DNA from: Bradyrhizobium rifense
GTDB taxonomy: Bacteria > Pseudomonadota > Alphaproteobacteria > Rhizobiales > Xanthobacteraceae
NCBI RefSeq assembly: GCF_008123425.1
Contig: NZ_VSSS01000062.1
Span: 50,629-114,628 of the forward strand
Length of the DNA: 64,000 nt
Direction: 5' to 3'
How positions within the stretch are numbered: position 1 is the first letter of the stretch; every line of letters begins with the position of its first letter. Positions 34,701 through 41,071 of the stretch are shown here, piece after piece. Under the pieces are notes generated by a model. That model worked only from the letters and a program-made list of their open reading frames with translations. It made no database searches and was not told the origin of the DNA. A program made the position numbers and the translations under genes.

Positions 34701-34882
34701 AGATCCGTATAGCGGCTCACGATCTCATGAAGGAGGCTTTCCCTGTCCGGACTGAGATGGGTCACGATGACCAGCGCGAGCCCCGGTTGTGGAGGCATAC
34801 CGCGAAAAAATCCTTCCAGCGCTTCGATGCCGCCAGCTGATGCGCCAAGGCAAACGATGGGAAAGTCTGCTGTGTCGGTCAC
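31733..34882 (-). CDS. CheB-CheR-PAS-HWE hybrid sensor histidine kinase
   Basis: A 1049-residue signalling protein. Residues 1 to about 190 are a CheB methylesterase domain (Ser15, His42, LSGGDSDG). CheR follows (about 210-480; RIWIPGCATGEEVFSIGIL). A coiled coil of NEEL/NEEM repeats spans about 640-730, then PAS (VATVFLDTKLVIRSFTPAV). The C-terminus is an HWE kinase: LIAELQHRTRNLLSVVQSLA carries the phospho-His, and LALHELATNAIKYGAL is the N box. Starts at a GTG overlapping the parD stop as GTGA. HWE and related HisKA2 kinases commonly feed the PhyR-NepR-EcfG stress pathway; this operon has a perfect EcfG promoter, implying feedback. Confidence 0.9.
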   Translation of the reverse strand: MTDTADFPIVCLGASAGGIEALEGFFRGMPPQPGLALVIVTHLSPDRESLLHEIVSRYTDLPVRVAADAMAVEVDNIYVMPADSILGIENRRLTLRKNSSRRERKPIDIFMSALAVDIGELSGGVILSGGDSDGTLGVKAIKERGGITFAQVGDGFGPQHPDMPDAAISTGLIDFAIPVEDMGAKLVEFVRANHLFEQMVNGAGDSAEDSTISQVLPEIYGILRNQIGHDFSGYKTKTFIRRVQRRMQVTQLTTIEAYVERLRQEPPEVGALFRDLLINVTNFFRDEDAFEALATSVIPKLFEGRGADDTVRIWIPGCATGEEVFSIGILAREHMDRLTAVPRVQIFATDIDDRALSVARAARYPGALLDTVSPERRKRFFVSDGGSYVVSKDVRELCIFSPHSVIRDPPFSRIDLVSCRNLLIYFGADMQNQVIPTFHYALRPEGYLFLGSAENVSQFAELFAPIEKRHRIFRRRADSASPTRLPIALHGLRPGLGADLVPRRPPLAGLALRQAVEEQVVEHFAPPHVVVNHDGDVVYYSTRTGKYLEAPAGAPTRQLLTMARKSLRLDLRTLFREAVETGRTATRYGISLDSEEGGVQIVDVTIEPLGDRTAGEPLYLVLFSDQGPVLSREDALNRAQINHEGVAAHTERELRETRDRLQSMIEEYETALEELKSSNEELVSVNEEMQSTNEELEASKEELQSVNEELHTVNAELSGKVDALDRANNDLQNLFESTDVATVFLDTKLVIRSFTPAVTKVFNILPTDKGRPITDLSSKLNLTGFADDIAKVFAGAAPIERRVESEGHGPHYLVRLAPYRDGGQKFEGLIVTFIDVTSLTRSEARQRVLIAELQHRTRNLLSVVQSLAQQTLGKGGSLEAFSTRLAALGRVQSLVSGAMDDHIDLGDIIRLELQAVGAADERVSVSGPPVALGFELVQTFGLALHELATNAIKYGALRESQGKLDVRWSIQTNGESVPTLLLNWKESGVPKLSKPSRKGFGRDLIERALAYTLRAKTKLSFGEDGVLCHIELPLPATDASTRQGALSDG

Positions 34883-35118
34883 GATCGTGGACTCCGCGAC
34901 CGTGCGGCAACGCCGTTAACCTTGGCTCCGGTAAGTGGTCGCTTGGTCAGGCCGGGCCAGGATGAAGGCTGCGATTGCGAAGCGTCTCTCTCCAGCAGGC
35001 GCAGTGCCGCTCTGACGACCTCGCTCGATGTCCGGAAACGACCCGAGGCGACTTGTGCAGAGATGAAGTCGCAGAGTTCGCCCGTCAGGGACACGTTCAG
35101 AGTGTGCTTGCTGGGCAT
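34879..35118 (-). CDS. ParD-family antitoxin-like ribbon-helix-helix protein
   Basis: A 79-residue protein. The N-terminal part, MPSKHTLNVSLTGELCDFIS and SGRFRTSSEVVRAALRLLE, is a standard ParD DNA-binding domain. The C-terminal 30 residues are basic and of low complexity. No ParE toxin gene is adjacent; instead the stop overlaps the sensor kinase start. It is therefore either an orphan antitoxin or a dedicated repressor of the kinase operon. Leading gene of that operon with a perfect EcfG promoter about 60 nt upstream. Confidence 0.83.
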   Translation of the reverse strand: MPSKHTLNVSLTGELCDFISAQVASGRFRTSSEVVRAALRLLERDASQSQPSSWPGLTKRPLTGAKVNGVAARSRSPRS

Positions 35119-35178
35119 TGCGGAGCTCCGCTGGGTGGCAACCTCTGCTACCCTCGCAGCAAACGAGCCCATGTCAAG

Positions 35179-35203
35179 AACGGGATCGCAGCCGGTGGGT
35201 TCC
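35179..35203 (-). promoter_or_regulatory. EcfG promoter of the parD-kinase-regulator operon
   Basis: Minus-strand GGAAC (35199-35203), 16 nt, CGTT (35179-35182): a perfect match. Confidence 0.7.
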
Positions 35204-35386
35204 AAAGCATGGTTCGTCGTGCGCATCGAGCGGGCAGCGAGTGTCGGCGCGATATGTGTAAGTGGATAGGACGTATCCGCCAGGACCGGTGTATGATCTG
35301 CAGCAAATAGCTGAAAATGCCCCAGGCACGACCAGCCGGTGACGGCGTTGTCGGAAGATCGATGCCTCTGAGGAAAGGACGCCGCG

Positions 35387-35785
35387 ATGCCGCGTTTCTT
35401 TTTCGACTTCAGCTCGGACGGGACGGTAGTGGCCGATGATGTCGGAACGGAATTCCCCTCCCTTGAGGAAGCGTATCTCGATGCGTGCCAGTCCGCCCTG
35501 GAGATGTCTTTTGAAAAGCTTCGCATCCGCAGCGATCCCAACTTCGATTCAGTCGAAATCCTGGATGCCCGTCGTCAACCCTTGATGCAAGTGCCTTTCT
35601 CGGATGTGCTTCGTCCGAAGCCGTCGCGGTCGCCTGCGAGGCAGGATCAGTGCTCCGAGATCGTCAGCTCCTACCAGGAGCAATTGACCCGCGGCAAACG
35701 CCTCAAGGCTGAAATCGGCGAAGAGCTGAGAAAGATGCAGACGACATTTGGTGCCATCCGCGCCAACCTCGAACGCCTGAAATAA
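35387..35785 (+). CDS. DUF6894 family protein
   Basis: A 132-residue soluble protein. MPRFFFDFSSDGTVVADDVG, then FPSLEEAYLDAC, is the DUF6894 pattern of small rhizobial proteins. The C-terminus adds a helical extension of about 50 residues (QEQLTRGKRLKAEIGEELRK) beyond the usual length of 70-90. Role unknown. Good ribosome site (GAGGAAAGGA). Convergent with the second Crp gene. Confidence 0.82.
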   Translation: MPRFFFDFSSDGTVVADDVGTEFPSLEEAYLDACQSALEMSFEKLRIRSDPNFDSVEILDARRQPLMQVPFSDVLRPKPSRSPARQDQCSEIVSSYQEQLTRGKRLKAEIGEELRKMQTTFGAIRANLERLK

Positions 35786-35803
35786 GGAGACGAATATCCT
35801 GGA

Positions 35804-36760
35804 CTAGCTGCGGGCCCGCGCCTCCGCCGGGTCGAGGTACTCTGAATCGAATTCGGCGGCCTCATACAGCCCTTCTCTGTCGAAGATGGTGAGCCGACCT
35901 CGGCTCAGATCGACCAACTTCCTGTTGCGGAGCTGTTGCAAGACCCTGTTCACGTGAACGGTCGATAACCCCAGAATATCGCCAAGCTCACGTTGGGTTA
36001 AGGGGAATTCGAAATCCTCCGAGTCCCTCCCGCCGGCCAGTGAACGACAGGCGATCTCACACAGGAGATGAGCCAGGCGTGCTTCAGCCGGCTTGCGGCC
36101 GAGCCAGATCAGCCACTCCCTCTGGATCGCCGCCTTCCACGCTGTTTCGCGCCATAGCGCCCGCATGATCGTCGGCCGCTGTTGCAGGAGTGGATACAAT
36201 TCGGCCCCGGGGATCGACAAAACCAGCGCGGGGGAGAAGGTGCTGATTGAATTCCCGCAGCGGCCCAGCACGAAATCTCCGGGATTGAGAGGATCGCCGG
36301 GCAGGAAAATGGAGACGATCTGCTGGCTGCCGTCTTCCAGGGTGCGGGTGGCGCGAGCCGCGCCGCTGCACAGCAGGAGCAAGGGAGCGGATTCGGATCC
36401 TTCTTCGACGATCAGTTCGCCCTTGGCAAAGTTTCGCGCCTGCGCAATCGAAAGCAGCGCCTGCTGATCCGACACGGACAGGACCATTCGGCGCGCGAAC
36501 GTTGTCAGCAAGGGAGATAGATTGGTCGCGATCGGTTGTGCAGGAAGCGTGGGCGCCATCTGAGCACCTCTTCGAACGGAGGGCGCTGGGGTGCACTCCA
36601 TCCAGGCCCGCAATTCGGCATAGAATTCCAGCAGGCTCGCCTCGTTCAGCAGCAGCGTTCTGAGGTGCCCCTCCTTGGACCCGGCCATCGTGCGCCGTTC
36701 GGCCGCGAGCTGTCGAAGCTCGTCGACGGTTCGGCCCTGTATGGTGAGGCGATGCAACAT
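35804..36760 (-). CDS. Crp/Fnr family regulator with N-terminal extension
   Basis: A 318-residue regulator if it starts at 36760. Residues about 68-318 form the usual Crp sensor plus winged helix (LTQRELGDILGLSTVHVNRVLQQLRNRKL). The first 67 residues, including TVDELRQLAAERRTMAGSKE and LLEFYAELRAW, are an extra helical domain. Start 36559, preceded by GAGGTG, would give the classical 251-residue form. I prefer 36760 because a perfect EcfG promoter would place the transcript start about 27 nt upstream of it. A second start further upstream would lie before the promoter. Confidence 0.85.
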   Translation of the reverse strand: MLHRLTIQGRTVDELRQLAAERRTMAGSKEGHLRTLLLNEASLLEFYAELRAWMECTPAPSVRRGAQMAPTLPAQPIATNLSPLLTTFARRMVLSVSDQQALLSIAQARNFAKGELIVEEGSESAPLLLLCSGAARATRTLEDGSQQIVSIFLPGDPLNPGDFVLGRCGNSISTFSPALVLSIPGAELYPLLQQRPTIMRALWRETAWKAAIQREWLIWLGRKPAEARLAHLLCEIACRSLAGGRDSEDFEFPLTQRELGDILGLSTVHVNRVLQQLRNRKLVDLSRGRLTIFDREGLYEAAEFDSEYLDPAEARARS

Positions 36761-36793
36761 GCCCGGAGCGCTTTTGGAGCCCTTTTGGCTAAC

Positions 36794-36818
36794 AACGAAG
36801 TACGGCTTTACCGGTTCC
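36794..36818 (-). promoter_or_regulatory. EcfG promoter of the second Crp regulator
   Basis: Minus-strand GGAAC (36814-36818), 16 nt, CGTT (36794-36797): a perfect match. Confidence 0.65.
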
Positions 36819-36908
36819 CGCCGCGTTCCAACTTTGATCTCTTGGGCCCTATTTGCTCTCACTCCATTTGCTCTCTTGGGCTCCAAATCTAGGTGTTGGC
36901 AGAGTTCA

Positions 36909-36933
36909 GGAACGTTCAGTTTCGCCGCCGATT
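36909..36933 (+). promoter_or_regulatory. EcfG-type promoter of glycine-rich protein 1
   Basis: GGAAC (36909-36913), 16 nt, GATT (36930-36933), 28 nt before the ATG at 36962. GATT is also used at the second glycine-rich gene. Confidence 0.5.
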
Positions 36934-36961
36934 GTCGCCTCAAAATCAGAGGAGATGACCT

Positions 36962-37582
36962 ATGCGGCAGACAATTTCACGCACCATCCTGATCGCGTTT
37001 CTCGCAAGCGCCTCACTCACAGCCGCTTCGGCCCAAGGTGGCGGCGGCGGCGGCGGCTCTGGCGGATCAGGGGGAGGAGCAAGCGCAAGCGGAGGGACCG
37101 GTACGGGCGGGTCATCCGCGACCGGTAACGCCTCAAGTCCCACATCTGCGACGGCACCTAATCAGGCAAACCCGGTTGGCACTTCCACCTCGTCATCCGT
37201 CGCGACGGCGCCGGGGACGAACGCGGCCGGAACGGCTCAGTCGACTGGCACGGGCGTGTCATCCACGACGGGCAACTCCTCTAGTCCCACATCTGCGATG
37301 ACCCCCACTCAGGCAAACCCGGCTGACCCTTCCAGTTCGTCATCGGTCGCGACGGCTCCGGGAACGAACAGCGCCGGCACAGCTCAGTCGACCGGCACCG
37401 GTCCGCGCGGGTCGACCACGGTCGGCATGCCCGGAAACCCTGCGGGAGGCACCAATAGTGGTCGCATCGACGGGACGGTGACCCCTGGCCCGTCGATGCA
37501 GGGCGATGCGGCAATCCGGTCCGAGAGTTCGCAGGACTCCCCGGTCGACCGAAAGATCAAGAGCATCTGCAAGGGATGCTAG
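36962..37582 (+). CDS. Secreted Gly/Ser/Thr-rich repeat protein 1
   Basis: A 206-residue protein with signal peptide MRQTISRTILIAFLASASLT, cleaved after SAQ. Then a poly-Gly stretch and two tandem copies of a 46-residue unit containing SSPTSA, QANP, SSSVATAPGTN and AGTAQSTGTG. The C-terminus has two Cys residues (SICKGC). Likely an exported or cell-surface low-complexity protein; function unknown. Strong ribosome site (GAGGAGATG). It lies divergent from the second Crp gene with promoters facing both ways. Confidence 0.8.
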   Translation: MRQTISRTILIAFLASASLTAASAQGGGGGGGSGGSGGGASASGGTGTGGSSATGNASSPTSATAPNQANPVGTSTSSSVATAPGTNAAGTAQSTGTGVSSTTGNSSSPTSAMTPTQANPADPSSSSSVATAPGTNSAGTAQSTGTGPRGSTTVGMPGNPAGGTNSGRIDGTVTPGPSMQGDAAIRSESSQDSPVDRKIKSICKGC

Positions 37583-37894
37583 CGCGCCGAGTCGGCTGCG
37601 ATGAAAGGTCACCCAGCGCGTTGCCGGGTGACCAAAGTGGCGGCGGGACGTTCGCGAAACGCTCTCACCTCGGGGCATTCGTCACGAGCGGCTCAAGCGG
37701 GGGCGAGTATCTCGTTCTGGCTGATCTCTTCCGTGGCCGTATCGAGAGGGACGTCGCGGGTTGTTCTGGTAACTGTTCGCTAGCTGCGATCTAGAGAAGA
37801 CGCAGCCTCGACGGTGGAGAGGAGTCCGCCGAGGCCGCTCTCACCCACGCATCATCCAAGCGAACGGCTCCTAGAGACGCGATCTCTGAATCGG
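37583..37894. other. Non-coding gap between the two glycine-rich genes
   Basis: About 310 bases with no supported gene. The short frames present lack family features and a convincing ribosome site. No hairpin with a T-run was seen. Confidence 0.5.
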
Positions 37895-38236
37895 CTAGTG
37901 CCGGGGGACAACGCCATTGGAAGGCGGAGTCGTTTCGTTGCGCATTCCGGGAGGGCTGGAGGCGCCTTGTCCGCCGCGTTCCACATGCGTGATGCCACCG
38001 CCGCCACCGCTTCCGGAACCGCCTGCTCCGCTACCGCCCGATCCGGCGCCGGCTCCTGCACCCGCGCCGCCTGCACCCGCGCCGGCGCCTGCGCCGCCAC
38101 CGGTTCCACCAGCGCCGCCGCCTGCACCGCCAGCGCCTCCGCCTGCACCACCGCCCGCGCCCTGTGCGAACGCACCACCTACTGACGCGCTGGCCAGCAG
38201 CGCTGTGACGAATATCGCCAGGATTGTTTTACGCAT
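37895..38236 (-). CDS. Secreted glycine-rich protein 2
   Basis: A 113-residue protein with signal peptide MRKTILAIFVTALLASASVG, cut after AFAQ, followed by about 55 residues of almost pure Gly and Ala (GGAGGGAGG repeats), then a polar C-terminus. It shares the signal-peptide style and glycine tract of protein 1 and faces it. Good ribosome site (AAGGAGC). Probably extracytoplasmic; could act in envelope structure. Function unknown. Confidence 0.75.
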   Translation of the reverse strand: MRKTILAIFVTALLASASVGGAFAQGAGGGAGGGAGGAGGGAGGTGGGAGAGAGAGGAGAGAGAGSGGSGAGGSGSGGGGGITHVERGGQGASSPPGMRNETTPPSNGVVPRH

Positions 38237-38271
38237 CTCGTTGCTCCTTCATGGCCGAGTAATGCTCGTCC

Positions 38272-38296
38272 AATCGAGTACAGCTTGAAGCGTTCC
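38272..38296 (-). promoter_or_regulatory. EcfG-type promoter of glycine-rich protein 2
   Basis: Minus-strand GGAAC (38292-38296), 16 nt, GATT (38272-38275). The same -10 variant as glycine-rich protein 1. Confidence 0.5.
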
Positions 38297-38408
38297 TATG
38301 AGATCGGATGTGCCGAGACATTCCATCGATCATCGTATCGTCAGCGTGCAATCTGCATCGCGCTGGTGTGGCTGAGGCAAGCAAGTTTGGCAAAGCGCTC
38401 GCCGAGGG

Positions 38409-38439
38409 ACGCGAGTGCGGCAAGTGCGCGCACTCGCGT
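38409..38439. repeat. Perfect 11-bp inverted repeat
   Basis: ACGCGAGTGCG (38409-38419) and CGCACTCGCGT (38429-38439) around a 9-nt loop, in the 386-nt gap between glycine-rich protein 2 and the DUF4336-SDR gene. No T-run, so it is not a standard terminator. It could be an operator or an RNA element. I see no gene in this gap. Confidence 0.45.
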
Positions 38440-38622
38440 TCGTCGCCTCTGGGCTCTCTTAACTCAAGTTAGAAAAGCGCCGCATCGGGCTGGTCGGCTA
38501 CCTCAACTCGAACGTCGCTCTTCTTCGAAGGCCTCAGATGCAAGCAAAGATTCACGCGGTTATAAGAACCATGGACGCGACTGCCGGTTGAGTTCGACAA
38601 CCCGATCGATGCGGAGCAGCAT

Positions 38623-40431
38623 ATGCGCGAGAACGTCCGGCATGGCGGCCTGACCCAGGTTTCGAACGATGTGTGGATCTTTGATGCGGCACGGCTTCAG
38701 GCCGCGGGTCTTCCGCTCCCGCTGCGCATGACGGTCATCAGACTCTCGACCGGCGATCTGCTGCTGCATTCCCCAGTGAAATATTCACCGGCCCTGCGCG
38801 CGCTTTTGGAGCGCTTGGGACCGATCAAATACCTGCTCGCGCCCAATGTCGCGCACTGGATGTTCTTGCGCTGCTGGCAAACCGCTATGCCCGAAATGGT
38901 CACGTTGGCCGTGCCGGGCCTGGCGAGCCGCAACCAGGTTCGCCGGTCCGGCGTTCGCATCGACCGTGAGCTCGGCGATGGAACTCCTGATGAATGGGCC
39001 AACGACATCGAGACTGTCCTGGTGAGCGCTCCCTTCTTCTGCGAGGTCGAGCTGTTCGACAAACGCAGTCGAACGCTGATCCTGACCGACATCGTGCAGA
39101 ACATCGATCCAGGGATATTTCCAGGTGCCGTGAGACCTATAGCCGATCTGCTTGGCGTCACCACGCCGGACGGAATGGCACCCGTCTACCTGCGCCTTCT
39201 GCTGCGTCTTGGCGGCTGTTCTGTCCAAGCGGCGGCGCGGAGACTGGTCAGCTTCGCACCGGAGAAGGTGATCTTTGCGCATGGCGATTGGTTCGACAGC
39301 CGGGGAACGGAGCGTCTGCGCCACTCCTTGCGTTGGCTGCTTCCGCAGAGCGGTTCAGGACGTGTAGCCGGAGAAAACGAAATGGCGGGAACACGCGTCG
39401 TCATCACCGGCGCGTCCAGTGGCATCGGGCGCGCGGCGGCGCTGGCCTTTGCCGAGAAAGGTGCAAGTGTGGTCCTCGCCGCCCGACGTGCAGACGCGCT
39501 CGAGCGCCTCGCATCCGAATGCGAATCCGTTGGTGGTCGTGCGCTTGCCGTGCCGACCGATGTGACCGATGCGGAAGCCGTCAAGCGCCTCGCCGCCAAA
39601 GCGGATCAGTCCTTTGGCGGGATCGACGTCTGGATCAACAACGCCGGCACCGGCGTGTTCGGCGCCTTCCAGGAGGCCGATATCGCGTTGCATCGCAAAA
39701 CGGTGGAGGTGAATCTGCTCGGCACCATGAACGGAGCGCATGCTGTTTTGCCGATTTTCCTGCGCCAGCAGCGAGGAATTCTGATCAACAATATCTCTCT
39801 CGGCGGCTGGGCGCCGACGCCGTTTGCCGCAGCCTACACGGCCAGCAAGTTCGGCCTGCGCGGCTTTACGTCGAGCTTGCGGCAGGAGCTCGCGGCACAG
39901 CCGGACATCCATGTTTGTGGCGTGTTCCCTGCGATGGTGGACACGCCCGGTTTCGTCCACGGCGCGAACATGTCCGGGCGCAGACTCGATCCGGGGCCAC
40001 TGCTGTATCAACCCGAGGACGTCGCGGAAGCTTTCCTGAGCCTGGTCCGTCAACCCCGAAGCGAGATCGCGGTGGGCTGGCCGGCCCGGGCGGGCCAGAT
40101 CGCGTTTGCACTCGCTCCCCGTGCGACGGAGCATCTTCTGGGCTCCGCGTTTCGTTGGCTGTTGTCTCGGGCGCGTCAGGCAGAAAAGACTGAGGGGACG
40201 ATCGTGGAGGCGGCGCCTCAAGGGACGTCCGCCGATGGCGGCTGGCTCGCGCGCAAACGACTTCCGCCGGCAGCGCAGGTCAGCAAACTCATCGCGTTGA
40301 TGGGCATTGCGACTCTGGTGCTCGCGTCGGCCTCGCGTGCGGCAGCCTTGCCGAGGAGACGCCAGGTTCGGAGATCATCGGCCGGGTTTAAGCGCCGAAA
40401 CAGCGGTCTATCGAGCCATCGAAGTCGATAG
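38623..40431 (+). CDS. DUF4336-SDR fusion protein
   Basis: A 602-residue two-domain protein. Residues 1 to about 245 are DUF4336 (DVWIFDAARLQ, SPVKYSPALRALLERLGPI, ILTDIVQNIDP, VIFAHGDWFD), a metallo-beta-lactamase-like fold. A classical SDR begins at Met254: VVITGASSGIGRAAALAF, WINNAGTGVFGAF, catalytic Tyr and Lys in YTASKFGLRGF. A hydrophobic segment near the C-terminus (LIALMGIATLVLASAS) may anchor it. Single long frame with no break. The domains may act in sequence on an unknown substrate. No clear stress promoter upstream. Confidence 0.87.
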   Translation: MRENVRHGGLTQVSNDVWIFDAARLQAAGLPLPLRMTVIRLSTGDLLLHSPVKYSPALRALLERLGPIKYLLAPNVAHWMFLRCWQTAMPEMVTLAVPGLASRNQVRRSGVRIDRELGDGTPDEWANDIETVLVSAPFFCEVELFDKRSRTLILTDIVQNIDPGIFPGAVRPIADLLGVTTPDGMAPVYLRLLLRLGGCSVQAAARRLVSFAPEKVIFAHGDWFDSRGTERLRHSLRWLLPQSGSGRVAGENEMAGTRVVITGASSGIGRAAALAFAEKGASVVLAARRADALERLASECESVGGRALAVPTDVTDAEAVKRLAAKADQSFGGIDVWINNAGTGVFGAFQEADIALHRKTVEVNLLGTMNGAHAVLPIFLRQQRGILINNISLGGWAPTPFAAAYTASKFGLRGFTSSLRQELAAQPDIHVCGVFPAMVDTPGFVHGANMSGRRLDPGPLLYQPEDVAEAFLSLVRQPRSEIAVGWPARAGQIAFALAPRATEHLLGSAFRWLLSRARQAEKTEGTIVEAAPQGTSADGGWLARKRLPPAAQVSKLIALMGIATLVLASASRAAALPRRRQVRRSSAGFKRRNSGLSSHRSR

Positions 40432-40547
40432 CGGAGAGGAACTTCGCAATCGGTAGACCAAGCGCAGCAATGCCAGGTACCCCAGCTTCGCGGCGCCCGC
40501 GCGTGAAACGCAGCGTTCCAATATGTGGTGGGCGCCACTGGAAGAAA

Positions 40548-40572
40548 GGAACCCCTGCACAAATGCGCCATT
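40548..40572 (+). promoter_or_regulatory. EcfG-type promoter of the VOC gene
   Basis: GGAAC (40548-40552), 16 nt, CATT (40569-40572), 31 nt before the ATG at 40603. Confidence 0.45.
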
Positions 40573-40602
40573 TCAAACAAGGCAAACTGGCTCAGGCGAA
40601 AA

Positions 40603-40995
40603 ATGATTCACCACGTCTCCGTCGGCTCAAATGACATCGAGCGTGCTCGCGCCTTTTACGATCCGCTGATGTCGCTTGTTGGCTTTCGACTTTTGAAACA
40701 TTCCGAGAGGTCACTGCACTACGGCGCCTCCGATATCGTCTTCAGCCTCGAAACGCCAGTGGACGGACGTCCCGCCACTGCCGGCAACGGGGCTCACGTC
40801 GCGTTCCAGGCCCCGGATCGGGAAACCGTCAGGCGTTTTCATCGGATCGCGCTTGTCAATGGCGGCGTCGATGAAGGGGCGCCAGGTATTCGCGATAACT
40901 ACAATGCCAATTATTATGGCGCCTTCGTCCGTGACCCCGACGGAAACAAGATCGAAGCCGTTACGTACACCGCGAGAGAAAGCTTCGGCCTTTAG
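40603..40995 (+). CDS. VOC family protein (glyoxalase/bleomycin resistance fold)
   Basis: A 130-residue protein. MIHHVSVGSNDIERARAFYD begins the first beta-alpha-beta-beta-beta repeat, with a metal-site His, and the C-terminus has AFVRDPDGNKIEAVTY with the metal-site Glu. This subtype is widespread in rhizobia as lactoylglutathione lyase-like; the substrate is unknown. The next gene starts 76 nt downstream and may share the transcript. Confidence 0.87.
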   Translation: MIHHVSVGSNDIERARAFYDPLMSLVGFRLLKHSERSLHYGASDIVFSLETPVDGRPATAGNGAHVAFQAPDRETVRRFHRIALVNGGVDEGAPGIRDNYNANYYGAFVRDPDGNKIEAVTYTARESFGL

Positions 40996-41071
40996 CAGAT
41001 CTCAGGCGCTGTCCCGGCGTAGGATCGAAATCCGATGGTCCGCGTTATCTTCGCGCGGCTAGGGACCGATA

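Noticed and set aside
33566..34840. 424-codon plus-strand frame
   Set aside because: Shadow of the CheB-CheR-HWE kinase gene.
34879..35541. 220-codon reading of the ParD gene
   Set aside because: The upstream 140 residues lack any domain and would start before the promoter; ATG at 35118 fits the ParD family.
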